From Rhaphigaster nebulosa (taxonomy: Eukaryota > Arthropoda > Insecta > Hemiptera > Pentatomidae): a stretch of 64,000 nucleotides of DNA. Position 1 is the stretch's first letter, and each line of letters begins with the position of its first letter. Position numbers and translations under genes: made by a program. Of this stretch, positions 1 through 11,216 are shown piece after piece. The notes beneath the pieces were generated by a model. The model was not told the origin of the DNA and made no database searches. It saw nothing but the letters and a program-made list of their open reading frames with translations. The stretch spans positions 54,583,375-54,647,374 of the forward strand of contig OX411308.1 of assembly GCA_948150685.1 (NCBI GenBank), given 5' to 3'.

Positions 1-300
1 TGCACTCTGGATTTTAGAATGAAAAGTATGATCGGTCCTAAGGTATGAAAAGTGTCTTCTCCGTTTATTTTTCTACTATTAAAATTGGCGTTGTCGGCAA
101 TAGTTAGAATAAAATAAGAATCATTCAGTCGTACTGTCTTAGGAGAGGTTGCAGGTACATCTTCAAATTTAAGAACTCCTCTATAAGAATCACAAAATCA
201 TAATGGATTGACTAAATTGATGATTTCCCCGCGATTAATTTAAAAAAAATGTAAATGAACTAATCCAAACCTTTCATTGACTTTTATGAATTTCTTCTTA
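1..300. other. AT-rich intergenic or intronic sequence
   Basis: No coding stretch, RNA gene or repeat boundary is visible before the LINE C-terminal relic that starts near 300. Confidence 0.5.
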
Positions 301-745
301 TTTAGAACATTGCAACCCTTGAAGGGTCCCTGTCTTCCTGCAACAGTAACCGCCATGCGTCCTATTCTGTGCCACTGCAATCCAGTTTCGCAGGTTCAAA
401 TATCATTGATTGCGTCGTTGGCCACACAATCTGCCCACCACAGCTTTGGTCTACCAACTCAGGATCTTCCTCGGTGATAAATCGTCAAGCATTTTGGCGA
501 GATGTCCTGCCCATCTGTGCCTTCCAAGCTTGATGAAACATGAGATATCCTGCTCTTGATATAAATCGTACAGCTTTCGATTGCTTCTTCGCCTCCATTC
601 ATTGTTTTCTAAAACAACTTCATAAATTTGGCGCAACACTTTCCGCTCAAATATAAGAAGGAGTTGGTCCTCATCTCTCGATGCAATCTAGGTCTCTGAG
701 CTATAACAAAGTACAAGCCGAATAAGATTGCTAGAAAAATGGTTC
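300..745 (-). pseudogene. LINE C-terminal region, decayed
   Basis: Minus-strand relic of the region after the reverse transcriptase domain of a non-LTR retrotransposon. Reading from 745 downward, frames give a SSETW-like block, then FERKVLRQIYE, then NEWRRRSNRKLYDLY and a GRHRWAGHLAKM block (451-639 is open). Below 451, in shifted frames, come GRLCGQ-like and NWIAVAQNRT-like pieces. The order matches the end of ORF2 proteins of hemipteran-type LINEs, where a similar R-x-RW-x-GH block follows the RT thumb. Stops and frameshifts make it non-functional. It is probably the downstream half of the RT fragment at 3840-4097, split off by the palindromic element at 778. Clade (RTE/CR1-like) is uncertain. 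Confidence 0.72.
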
Positions 746-777
746 CGGAGTCCAAAATAGTTGTGGCTGGCAGCCTA

Positions 778-3334
778 TTGCAATATATAATTAGGAATTC
801 GGTGAATTTTTAGTTCTTGCTCCTATTGTTTTAATATGTGTATGGGTCATAATCATCAGCTATATTGAGAACTCAATTTACAAAAGGTACAATTTTCTTT
901 ATTACCGGAATAAATTATGACATCATTCTTATATATACAATATATAACCTAATATTTTTTTTTCCATTAATTGAAATCTTTAAACTTTTATAATTTATTA
1001 TAGATGGTTAGCTCTTCAGCGTTTGATTGCACAAATTCGTTTCAATAGGGTTTCATAGTAATATGTGCTAAAAGAGGTAATATGGATTAATATGTATTAA
1101 AATATGTATGTATACTAATATCTATACTAATATGTATTAAGGTTCATTGATATCACAGATAGAGGTTCACAGAGTCAATATGTAATTCAAATGTTTGGTT
1201 TATTAATTATTGTTGTAATACAATACTAAATAATACTAACATATTGTATGCTTTATTCAAATAATTTCAAAATAATGTGAGCGAATAATAATTCAGTAGT
1301 GAAATTATTTTGGTAGTATAAATAATATCAAAATAATCTTTTAAATAGCCATTTATATATATTTTAAAATGTTTATTATTTTTTATTTATTTAGTGGGGG
1401 GAGAGTGGATTTCATCGATTTGGAGATCGTTCATTGTGTTTTCGAAATTGTTAATGTCAAATTTACTACCGAAATTTTGTTCGGCCTCGAGTATTTCTAC
1501 TTAATTATTAGTTTTACAAATTTTTCGGTATTGGCATCGTTTACTAGGTTTTCAAGGGCGCTATTTCCGAATACACCATCGGATTTCCGATCGCGCATGC
1601 GCATTTCGATTTTCCCTTTCTATTGAAGATTTCTATGATAAAGGGATCGTTTATTAGGTTATGGAGGTTTCTGATTTCTTTTTTTCAGTCGGATTTTGGA
1701 TTGCGCATACGCGTTTTGCATTTCCGTTACTGTTTTTTATGATACCTATAAACTGTTACTGGAGTTTTTTATGATATAGGTATCGTTTATTAGGTTTTCG
1801 AAGGTTCTGATTCCATTTCTTGAATTGGATTTAGGATCGCGCGTGCGCATTTCGTATTTCCGTTACTTATATAGTTTTCTATGATATATAGATTGTTTAT
1901 TAGGTTTTCGTTGGTTCTGATTCTTTTTTTTTCAAATTTTATTTTTTATCGAGCACATTTCAAATTACAATTGTATTTGGTTATATTAGTTTTTTGAGTA
2001 TATCGTCCTACAAAACCTAATAAGCAATAAATTTACATAGAAAAAGGTTAATGGTAACGGTTATCCGAAATGAGCATGTTCGATAAAATATCCCATTCCA
2101 AAAACTAATTCATAACCTTTGAATATCTGATAAACGGCCCTTATAAACGAAGAAAAGTTCAATAACAAAAGTAAATCAAAATGCGCAGAAGGGATTGAAA
2201 TCCAATAGTAAATTTGAAAAGATGATGATTGAAAACTTCATAAACGATACCTTTACCAAATAGATATCAACTGCAATAGTAATTCGAAATGCGCATGCTC
2301 GATAAGAAACTTCGAAAACGTAACAGACGATCTCTATATCATAGAGCAATTCAACAATAACGGAAATGAAAAATACGCATGCGAATTAAAAATCTAATTA
2401 AAAATATGGAATTAGAACCCTCGATAACCTAATAAACGATCCCTTTATCATAGAAATCTTTAATAGTAACAGAAAAGCGAAATGCGCATGCGCGATCGGA
2501 AATCCTATAGTGAATTCGGAAAAAGTGTCCTTGAAAACCTAGTAAACGATCCCTATACCGAAGAATTTTGAATAATTAAGTAGAAATACTCTAGGCCGAA
2601 CAAAATTTCGGTAGTAAATTTGACATTACCAATTTCGAAAATACAATGAACGGCCACCAAATCGATGAAATCCACCCTCCCCCCACTAAATAAATAAAAA
2701 ATAATAAATATTTAAAAATATATATAAATGGCTATTTAAAAGATTATTTTGATATTATTTATACTACCAAAATAATTTCAGTAGTGAATTATTATTCGCT
2801 CACATTATTTTGAAATTATTTGAATAAAGCATACAATAGGTTAGTATTATTTAGTATTATATAACAACAATAATTAATATACCAAACAATTGAAATACTT
2901 AACATTTGAATTACATATTGACTCTGTGAACCTATATCTCCGATATCAATGAACCTCTATTAATACATATTAATCCTTATTACCTTTTTCAATACGTGTT
3001 AATGAACCTCTTTTAATACATATTAATCCATATTACCTCTTTTAGTGCATATTACAATGAAACCCTTTTGAAACGAATTTGTGCAACCAAACGCTGAAGA
3101 GCTAACCATCTAAAATAAATTATAAAAGTTTAAAGATTTCAATTAATGGAAAAAAAAGATTAGGTTATATATTGTATATGTAAGAATGATGTCATAATTT
3201 ATTCCTGTAATAATGAAAATTGTACATTTTGTAAATTGAGTTCTCAATATAGCTGATGATTATGACCCATACACATATTAAAACAATAGGAGCAAGAACT
3301 AAAAATTCACCGAATTCCTATTTATATATTGCAA
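778..3334. mobile_element. Giant palindromic (fold-back) element, copy 1
   Basis: A 2.56-kb inverted repeat. The left arm begins TTGCAATATATAA at 778, and the right arm ends with the reverse complement at 3334. Arms of more than 1 kb stay alignable: the terminal 100 bp, the block at 1007-1055 against 3058-3115, the block at 1140-1182 against 2920-2960, and the G-rich block at 1393-1500 against 2585-2690. They look about 90-95% identical by eye in the outer part and much less alike at the centre near 1950-2010. No transposase is present and no target duplication is recognisable. It sits inside a LINE (pieces at 300-745 and 3840-4097). A related copy is at 18822-20010. It is best regarded as a non-autonomous fold-back DNA element; family unknown. 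Confidence 0.8.
1539..2547. repeat. Head-to-head arrays of ~110-bp sub-repeats
   Basis: The core of the palindromic element holds about ten monomers. Each has a GTTTATTAGGTT-like box and a GCGCATGCGC-like box. The first box occurs at 1539, 1649, 1785 and 1895 in one orientation. The inverted form (AACCTAATAAAC) occurs at 2014, 2426 and 2536, with degenerate forms near 2125, 2235 and 2320. Spacing is mostly 110-112 bp. GCGCATGCGC-like boxes lie near 1590, 1703, 1835, 2070, 2180, 2290, 2373 and 2483. The orientation flips around 1950. Confidence 0.7.
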
Positions 3335-3500
3335 AACACTGACTTAAAATAAAAATTGTGTTAGTGGGTAGCCTCAAATTACAAAAAGTATAATTAGTTT
3401 AGGTATCTAGTTTACAACTTCATTTCAATGTTTTTCTTTGATCACTATTGAATAACAAGGAAAATTGCTACAATTAAACAAAAAATTATAATGTACTTAC

Positions 3501-3700
3501 GGTTTTAAAACTTCATCAATCCTGTCACTTTTAACTGGAACCTATTATTACTACAACAAAATCTAGTATTTAAACAACACAATGAAATTTCTAAACTGAA
3601 ATATCTCTAAAACACGGGAAAACCAAACAGTCCAGGCAGCATAACCTAGTATAGTGCTCAGAAACGGAATGGCAACGCTCGCTTCAGCCAATAGAAACGA
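3501..3700 (-). promoter_or_regulatory. Possible promoter plus non-coding first exon
   Basis: Read on the minus strand, this less AT-rich segment has an ATTGG (CCAAT) box near 3690, a TCAGTT initiator-like sequence near 3590, and about 90 bases later a good 5' splice site GTAAGTAC (3493-3500). The 3640-3840 side holds a mildly GC-rich segment with a repeated GG(A/T)CCGTCTA motif at 3722 and 3824. No coding sequence or acceptor partner is visible, so this may equally be a transposon remnant. Confidence 0.18.
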
Positions 3701-3839
3701 AGATCGTCATGTCTGTATATGTGGACCGTCTACACACTATGTGTTGCCAAACTTATGGCCGGGCAATGTATGGCCGGTAATGTTGCCGGGCTATATTGCT
3801 GGAAATATTTCCGGAAAATATGGTCCGTCTAAACGGCCC

Positions 3840-4097
3840 TTAAGGCCCAAAAGAAATATTGGCACCAGCCAATCTCAGAGTTTGATATGAAATCATGTAC
3901 CTGGTTTTAGCTTCATTGATAATGAGTCCCAGGCGTCTCGCAGCAGCTTCTAGAGCAAGGAAAGCTTCAACTACCGCTTGTCTAGATCTCCACAAAATAT
4001 CTATGTCGTCTGCATATGCCAACATCTGTACCGATTTGTTATATACTATGCCTGTAGTTGTTATCTGAGAGTCCCTTATTGCTTTCTCCAACGTCAT
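3840..4097 (-). pseudogene. LINE reverse transcriptase fragment with YADD box
   Basis: 85-codon open stretch from the palm of a non-LTR retrotransposon RT. The catalytic motif MLAYADDIDIL lies at about residues 25-35, followed by RSRQAVVEAFLALEAAARR and the GLIINEAKTRYM block that forms RT motif D/E. Both catalytic aspartates of YADD are kept. The piece begins next to an A-run on its own strand (T-run at 4097-4116 on the plus strand) and ends at SFGP, beyond which the frame no longer resembles RT. A complete ORF2 is several times longer. It lies in the same orientation as, and upstream of, the C-terminal relic at 300-745. Confidence 0.85.
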
Positions 4098-4116
4098 TTT
4101 TTTTTTTTTTTTTTTT
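4097..4116 (+). repeat. poly-T tract
   Basis: Twenty T residues immediately 5' (minus-strand sense) of the RT fragment. The A-run is on the 5' side of the coding relic, the wrong end for its own tail, so it probably marks a rearrangement or a second insertion. Confidence 0.8.
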
Positions 4117-4334
4117 GTATATTCTGAAATATTTTTTTCAGGTAGAATTTTTGCATAAAGTGATTAAAAAAATGTCAAGAGAATCAGGTATTCATTTATG
4201 CATTCAATATTTTTCAATTTTCTAGTATTATCTTTCTATAACAAGGTACTTTTGGAACCTGTAGTTTCGCTGATAATTAATTGGTTCCAAAAATGTTCCT
4301 CTAATCTGACATTCGTGTTTTAATAGACCATTTT

Positions 4335-4930
4335 TACTTCCTTGTACGCAGTAAAGGAAGTATTGTAATCGCGAAAATTTTCGGTTTTCAGATTTCAACG
4401 GAAATATCCATTTTGACAATCCCGGAATCCATTTTGACAAGTTTCGTCTTGACGTTTGTACGTACGTTCGTTCGTTCGTAGTTTTATTCGTTCGAACGTA
4501 TCTCGTATAACTCAGAAATGGTACGCCGTAGAAAGTTAACACTTTGTATTTGGGATTACTGTTAAATTTAGTTGTGAACCTCCCTTTTTGGTCACTACAT
4601 GAATAGCGAAAGTAGTACTTTACTTGAAGGACATTATTGATTTTCATCAAAAATAATATTACAATACCATGAAAAACTTCTCAAATTTGGAATTTAAGAC
4701 TTACATACTAATATAAAAAACATAATAAATATTGGTGAAAATTGGCAAACCGGAAGTAGTACTTGGAGGTCATTATTGATTTTCATCAAACATTATATTA
4801 AAGTATAATGTAAAATATCTCAAATTTGGTAAATTATACTTTTATATCAATATATTATATGTTTATATATTATAAGTAACAATATTTTATATATTATAAG
4901 TAATATAATAAATGTTGGTTGAAATTTTGC
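4335..4930 (+). repeat. CTTGTACG repeat with ~144-bp tandem units, copy A
   Basis: The element starts at CCTTGTACGCAGTAAAGGAA near 4335. A lead segment (through TCGTATAACTCAGAAA and GTTGTGAACCTCCCTTTTT) matches copy B at 5943, and a tandem array follows. The array anchor AGTAGTACTT occurs at 4611 and 4755, 144 bp apart; units carry TTGATTTTCATCAAA and CTCAAATTTGG blocks. The long minus-strand opening over this region (4228-4650) has no recognisable domain and partly recurs in copy B, so I treat it as non-coding. Confidence 0.75.
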
Positions 4931-5158
4931 TTGCACTCAATATTTTGCATTTTGCTTCCACTCAATATTACTTGCAAACAGCAGAAGAATACAAGTCCTC
5001 TTTGGTTTGATTCCTAATCTAAATTATTTTTTGAAAAATGGTAAGCAATTTCAGAAAGTATTTTTAGGTTCACCGTGAACCGAAACCATGCCTAAGGTTT
5101 AAAGTTAAAATCAAAATAACTGCCATGACTACGTAGATTCGACATCAGTGATAGTCTA

Positions 5159-5640
5159 ATGTATATTTTTTTTTTAAATGTAAACTTTAAGTTTTTTCTA
5201 AAAATGTGTTCGTTCTATAGATGTGTGAAGAAATTTAATGTGAAGAATTCTAGAAATGGTTTATATTTCACAGGAATTAAAAAGTGCCATATGCTTTCAT
5301 TGATGGTGATGAGTATCAATCGTAGAGCAGACTGCCAACAAGGGACCCATTGAGCCGAGGAAATTACCACCCACAGTCACTAACTCAGGCTGTGGATATT
5401 GGATCCTGCCTGGCCAGATTGCTCCACCTGTAATTGGAGGGCGCGTATACCTTTATACCACCAATATACCCCTTAACTAATCCCTTTAAGCACGAGTCCT
5501 AAATAATTATGATAATGATAAGGCTTGAACACCGCGGTTTCCATCAAAGCTTGATGGGTTGCATGGCTTACATACTGAACCCGTCCTAACTCAGACTGAC
5601 TAGGGTAGGTTAAACGATGCCCACGTTTTAGTATATTCCT
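5159..5640. other. Mildly GC-rich segment, unidentified
   Basis: Between the two CTTGTACG repeats, 5280-5640 is noticeably less AT-rich than its surroundings and has no domain I recognise in any frame. It contains a short inverted match (CCATCAAAGC/GCTTGATGG) near 5540. It may be a decayed retroelement end. The rest of 4931-5940 is plain AT-rich DNA. Confidence 0.3.
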
Positions 5641-5942
5641 CTTTTTTCAATAAGTAGATAATTTTTTAGTGCTTTGTTCATGGCTTAGATTAATTAATTA
5701 TTAGAGTAGATTAGCACGATACAAAATGAACATGCAATGAAAAATATATTTTCTCCTCTGGGCTAACCAGAGAAATATTTCATCTGCTGAACTAATGTAG
5801 GCCAGTGTACAAATATACATCAATATATAGAAAAAATCAAGGTCATCGGTAAATAAATAATAATCAAGTAAATCGGTCGTAAAATATTATAGTAAACAGG
5901 TTTCGTATCGATTTTTTTTCGAATAATTCTAAATGATATTTA

Positions 5943-6545
5943 CATCCTTGTACGAAGTAAAGGAAGTATTGTAATCGAGACAATTTTTGGTTTTGACCAT
6001 CCCTGAATCCATTTTGACTTGTTTTGTCGTGACGTCTGTTAGTACGTGCGTATCCCGCATAACTCAAAAACGGTTAGCCTTAGAAAATTAAAAGTTTGTA
6101 TTTACGATTGATAAAAAATCTAGTTGTGAACCTTCCTTTTTTGTCCCTACATGATTACCGGAAGTGGTACTTTACTTGAAGGTCTTTATTGATTTTCATC
6201 AAAAATTATATTAAAATATAATGCAAAACTTCTCAAATTTGGAATTTAAGACTTACATACTAATATAAATAACATAATAAATATTGGTGAAAATTGGCAA
6301 ACCGGAAGTAGTACTTTACTTGTAGGTCATTATTGATTTTCATCATATTGATATAAATAATATAATAAATTTTGGTTAACATTGGCAGATCGGAAGCGGT
6401 ACTTTACTTGAAGGTGATAAGAAATTTTCATCAAAAATTATATTAAAGTATAATGTAAAACATTCCAAATTTGGTAAATAAGACTTTTATATAAATCTAA
6501 ATAATATACTAGATTTTTTTTTAAATTGGTGAGTCGAAATGGGTA
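5943..6545 (+). repeat. CTTGTACG repeat with ~144-bp tandem units, copy B
   Basis: Same order and orientation as copy A: CCTTGTACGAAGTAAAGGAA lead, GTTGTGAACCTTCCTTTTTT junction, then tandem units. Anchors AGT(A/G)GTACTT lie at 6163, 6307, 6394 and a degraded one near 6537. The 87-bp step between 6307 and 6394 is a unit with about 56 bp deleted; the other steps are 143-144 bp. Confidence 0.75.
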
Positions 6546-6786
6546 ACTTACCTGAAGGCCATAATAAACACGTTCAACAATTATATTATAATTTTAATAC
6601 AGAGATCACATTGTTCGGTGATAAAGGTTACAAAGGCGATTTTTTTCCACTCTAATTTAACAATTTTAATACTTGTTTTAAGTGTTACAATTGAGTGTAA
6701 AATACCTGTTTTCTTCCCAATTAGTGAGCTGAGCAAGTCTGCAGCAAGAGAATAAGATATAAGTTAAGCGTTTTCTACAGCTTAAA

Positions 6787-7082
6787 ATGCCGACACCGTC
6801 GATTTCCAATGCTTTATCTAGTAACATAGACAGTTCTAATGTTGCCACGGATCATGAAGAAATCTCTTGAGAATGTGTAACCTACCGAAAGAAAACGACG
6901 TATAATTACAGAATGAGATCCACGGAAGCAAAGGCGTATGTATGCGTTGTGTGTGTGTGTGTGTGTGTGCCAACAGATGGACGTCGCGATGCCCAGTCCT
7001 TTTTGAGATACTGCTATCTACGGATACTAGTAACAAATTCAAGATCACTTTTTGAGTCCCCGATTTATAGTATTGTACAATA
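6787..7082 (+). other. Coding-like open stretch broken by one TGA
   Basis: From ATG at 6787 the frame is open for 27 codons (Ser/Asn/Asp-rich start MPTPSISNALSSN), hits TGA at 6868, then is open for about 70 more codons to a stop at 7080. A (GT)n tract at 6949-6969 lies inside it and adds a Cys-Val run. I recognise no domain. It may be a decayed gene or transposon exon, or chance. Confidence 0.22.
6949..6969 (+). repeat. (GT)n microsatellite
   Basis: Uninterrupted GT run of about ten units. Confidence 0.9.
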
Positions 7083-7099
7083 GGCGTATTATGCGTCAT

Positions 7100-7960
7100 G
7101 CGGTATCCACATCAGATATTTTATGTTTCTATTTTATTTACTTAGATAGTTTATTACTTCATTTATAAAAAATGAATTATATTAATACGGGTACCGTGAA
7201 TTTTAATAAATGTATCATATAAAAAATAATTAATCGGTGATCAGCGGGGGGAGGTGTATGAGTTGTATCATAGAGAATAATATAATGAGATAAACCGTAA
7301 TGGAGTGATATCTCCCAAAGTTTTTAGTTCAATTAGCTAGTCTGAATGTTTTTTTTTATCTTCAAAGCATTACAGATGCACTGAAATCAATACAAATTAT
7401 TTATTCAACTCATTTAATTTTAAAAGAAAAAAAAATCCGTTCATTGAGCGTGTTTTTAAGCTCTTTATTTCGCTTGAACACACTCTTGATTGCAAGAAAA
7501 GTTTGAAAGATTAATTTTGTTTTTCTTTCAAGAAGATTGGCTCAATATAAAAAAGCTTTTTTATTTTAAAAATTGTTTATTTATTCAATCTATCTTTAAA
7601 TTACTTTTTTTCTTAACTTCAACTCTAAATTCATACCTGTTATAGAATATTTATTAGTTCAAATATGTTTATGAAATCTTTTATTCAGGGTTATGCATTG
7701 GTCGACCGTTGGTAGGTGTAAGTTCCAGTCGTAATATGTTTTATTGGAAAATTTGCAACTTTTGTGAGTCTTTTTGGCTCTTCCGTAAGTTTTATAGGAG
7801 TAAGGTTTGGTGATTTTAAATAAGAAATAAATAAATAAACTTGTCCTCACCCATTATTTAGAGTTCGGAATATACATTGGAAAAGTCTGCGAATTTTCAT
7901 TAAACAACTCATAAAGAAGAAACGTTATTAAAAGTACAATACCTTTAGGTTTATACCTAT
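7100..7960. other. AT-rich sequence, no features
   Basis: Only homopolymer runs and short chance openings are seen. No RNA gene or repeat boundary is recognised. Confidence 0.4.
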
Positions 7961-7964
7961 TAAC

Positions 7965-8805
7965 CCACTTACAACGGATGGATTTTAAAAAAATTATTGA
8001 ATTTCTTATACCAAGAAGTAAAATGTTAACGTAATTAAAAATTTTTGCTTTTGGTTTTTTTTTTCTAGCTTAAAATATAATTCAATTTGTACCCTAATAT
8101 ACAACAGTTACAGTAAATGTCCTTGTGAAGTAGATACTAAACTATTTCAATAATCAAAACTTAATTCTATAAAACCCCTGAAATTTTCGCTCCCTTTTTC
8201 TTCAGTGCTCTATAACTTGAAAGTAAAATAAATTTGCTAAAAATTGAACCCTTATAGAGCTCTTTACGTTAACTAGTAACCGAGATAGCATTTTTCGAAA
8301 TACAATATTATTTCCCCCAAAAAACAGATATCACCATAATTTTATTAATATTTATTTTGACAAATATCATACAAACTGCGAATATAATCATTATAAACTA
8401 CTTTATGGTTCATTTAGCTATCTCTAATTTGGGTGATAAGACTTCAAATGGTCTCCGAGATAAAGTTTATCAAAAATACACACAAACGAAAAATCACCAT
8501 TTTGTAACTTTATTTTGGCAAATATCGTAGGAATTATTCTTCCTATGAAGTCAGTCACAATAAACTATTTTCTGTTCCATTTAAATAGCTCTAATTGAAG
8601 TGTGGAAATAGACTTCAGTAGATCAAATAGCTCCCGAGATACAATTTTTAAAAACCCACGTTGGAGATGTATGTTACCTCATAGACATTTAATAAAGTTA
8701 AAAAAAAAATCGAAAATCGGAAGCTTTTAATGGGAAAAAAATTTACTTCTTGATGTAAGAACTCAATAAAACCTTTTTGTTTTTTTTAAATCCATCCATT
8801 GCTAC
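7965..8805. mobile_element. Inverted-repeat element carrying a tandem array
   Basis: The ends are inverted: CGGATGGATTTTAAAAAA followed by a TTGAATTTCTTATACCAAGA block on the left (7975-8025) pairs with the reverse complement on the right (about 8740-8803), including the shared AAGAAGTAAA segment. The interior has ~177-bp tandem units, anchored by CCGAGATA at 8280, 8455 and 8634 (steps of 175 and 179). Each unit also carries a TTTGGCAAATATC-like and a TAAACTA-TTT-TGTTCATTTA block. No coding capacity. Target duplication not determined. Confidence 0.6.
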
Positions 8806-10743
8806 TTGATTTCTTCATTTTTCAATATTCATGCCTTGATGCATTGGACTGTAAGTTATGGAAGAATAGATAAATAACAAAATACTATAAATAAAACTAA
8901 ATGGAAAATAGAAGTAGATGTATCTTTTAATGTTTGTTGATGTGAAATTAATTGGGTTACACTTCATGATTACCTTAAGTGCTGAGGAGAGAAATGGCCT
9001 TTAGGAATCCATTGAAATTGTATCTATGTTTAAAATTTATTGTACTCCGATTTTTCAGACACTAAGCTATATTTTATTGAAACTTCGTGATACTTAAAGT
9101 TTTGAAAAAATAAATTCCCTAGCTTTTTTCATTTACATTTCCTAATACGATTATTGAGATCCAGAGGATGAACTGGAGTTGTTGTCAGCGAAATTGAGGC
9201 AATTCATTTGTGACAAAGAACAATATTCAGAGGAGTATTATTTATTTTTTTTTTTTTAATGTTGGCCTTGTTAATGAGATTACAGCAGATCTTTCATCCT
9301 CATTGTTTTCAGTTCACTTCTGCGTATCTGAGGGATGTCCGCAGCGATCTTTGGTTCTTTGGCAGTGTATTGGCGTGTTCTACAATTTCCAGTGTGTACA
9401 GTGGAATAAATCTGAAGTCTTTTTATATGTGTCTATCTGCGAGGCTTTAAAAAAACATAGAATCTGTGTGATTTTTTTAATAATTACGATGGACCGAGTT
9501 ATTTTTAAATGAGTGGAATACTGTAATCCTTTTTAAATCATTGTAATACTGCTGAACTATTCAATTTTAATTTGTATTGTGATTGCCGGAAAGAGAATAT
9601 ATTTGGTTGGTTTTACCTTATTCCGCATTGATCGACTATAGGAAAACAATACTATACGAGTATGTCTTTCATTTTGATACCTAAAATACAGATTCTATAG
9701 ATTCACTGCCAATAAATTGTAAAATGAAACCATAGTAAATCTTACTTTTTCAATTATTTGATAAAAATAATAATAATAATACTAATTATATCCTGTTTCG
9801 GTCAGTATAAAAACAAAACATTTTCAGTCCACAATAGTTGGCTTTTATGTTTTAATTTTGGTTTCCTTGCGGAATAAAATTAAGTACAATTCATGTTTAT
9901 TTTTGAGAATTATACTTTTGAAGAAAAATGAAACCAGAAGATATTTGAATATTATTAATTAGTTGCTGGCAAAAAAAAAACTTCTAATTGAAGGGGTGAG
10001 TGAATTAAGGAGGCCTGTAATAATTTAATTATATACGTATTAATATTATATAATAATATGCAAGTGTGTTTTGAGATATTTAGTCTTAATGCTATCAGGT
10101 ATTGAGGTTACTGTTTTAATTTGGATTTTCCGCCGTCCGCAGAATTTTTTCGATACTTCTGTCCCGATTTTTTTTTAGATTTGGCACCGAAGTCACAAAA
10201 CCCTCCCAGAATGATCCTCGGTACTACACATTACCACCCACCTTTTCGTTTCAAAATTGCGGCCGATTAGAAATTTCATACGTTCATAACTCGGCCATTT
10301 AAGAAGACAAAGCAAAAGTATGAAGTATTTTGGCTCTTAAAAAAAAATTAGTTTCTTTATATCAAAGCCCTTAAAAAAAAAAGTATTTCTTACTGCTACA
10401 ATATAAAAGAGTGTTGTAAGGGGAACAAAATTTCGATGTGCAGTTTTCAACGTTGCAGGAGTTAAGCATTGTTAGTTCTTTGAACTGGTGAACCAGTTCT
10501 CCAATACCACATAATACCGTGTACAATATACCCCCTTTTTCTAAGATTGTGGAAGAAGGAGATATGTGTTATTTCACATAATATACCTTCTATATCCACT
10601 ATAGATATATTGAGTAAAATTAAATGACTAAAAGAAGGAGTAGGCATGTCATAATTTGTGTTACGTACATCATTCTTCCATAAGAAATATACTTTGACAT
10701 TGTCAAATACCTCCTTGATCCTACACTAGTATCTAGCTTAATA
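8806..10743. other. AT-rich sequence, no assigned features
   Basis: About 1.9 kb without a recognisable gene. A slightly GC-richer segment at 10125-10330 (around GCGGCCGATTAGAAA) looks like old repeat sequence, but I cannot name it. Openings at 9210-9512 have no recognisable domain. Confidence 0.4.
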
Positions 10744-10747
10744 AGAC

Positions 10748-11216
10748 TGTAAGAGTATTAGGGTTAGGTTCATTAAGTAATCCAATTACAAAAGGAAAAA
10801 TCAATGTATTTAAAATCTTTTAACTAAAACTACTTAATAAATATAATATAATATATTAGCACATAACAAATATAAATTAAAAAAAAAACAAATTAAGCAT
10901 GCTTCTGATTTGGCTATACAAATTGACTAAATTAACTATACTAAAGAAACAAAAAATAAAATGTAAATAAACCTTCTTTTCCGTTGCGCAACCAATTCAC
11001 TAACAATTATACAATAAAAAAATAAACAGACTATCCTACTATTTCTCTCAGCAACTACCACTACTAGCTACACAAAAATAAATGTATAAAAATTGAGCAA
11101 GCACGTTACACCGGCAATCAAACACAGAAAGATAACCTTAACATAACCAACGTGATAAGAAGCCCCCAGCTGTAAGTGTCTTAGACGGTGTTATTACAGG
11201 GTGGCTGTGGCTAACA
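10748..11216 (-). repeat. 3' LTR, 469 bp
   Basis: On the minus strand it runs from TGTTAGCCACAGCCACC (11216 downward) to ACTCTTACA (10748). The start is duplicated at 11743-11807, and the end (ACTTAATGAACCTAACCCTA) is duplicated in inverted orientation at 11698-11728. Those duplicates define both LTR boundaries. Confidence 0.85.

Noticed and set aside
778..3334. Helitron or Maverick origin of the palindrome
   Set aside because: No TC...CTRR ends, no Rep/helicase or Polinton coding sequence, and the continuous inverted structure does not fit either class.
4228..4650. 140-codon minus-strand open frame
   Set aside because: It lies wholly within the CTTGTACG repeat, has no domain, and part of it recurs in shifted form in the second repeat copy at 5864-6067; repeat-derived chance opening.
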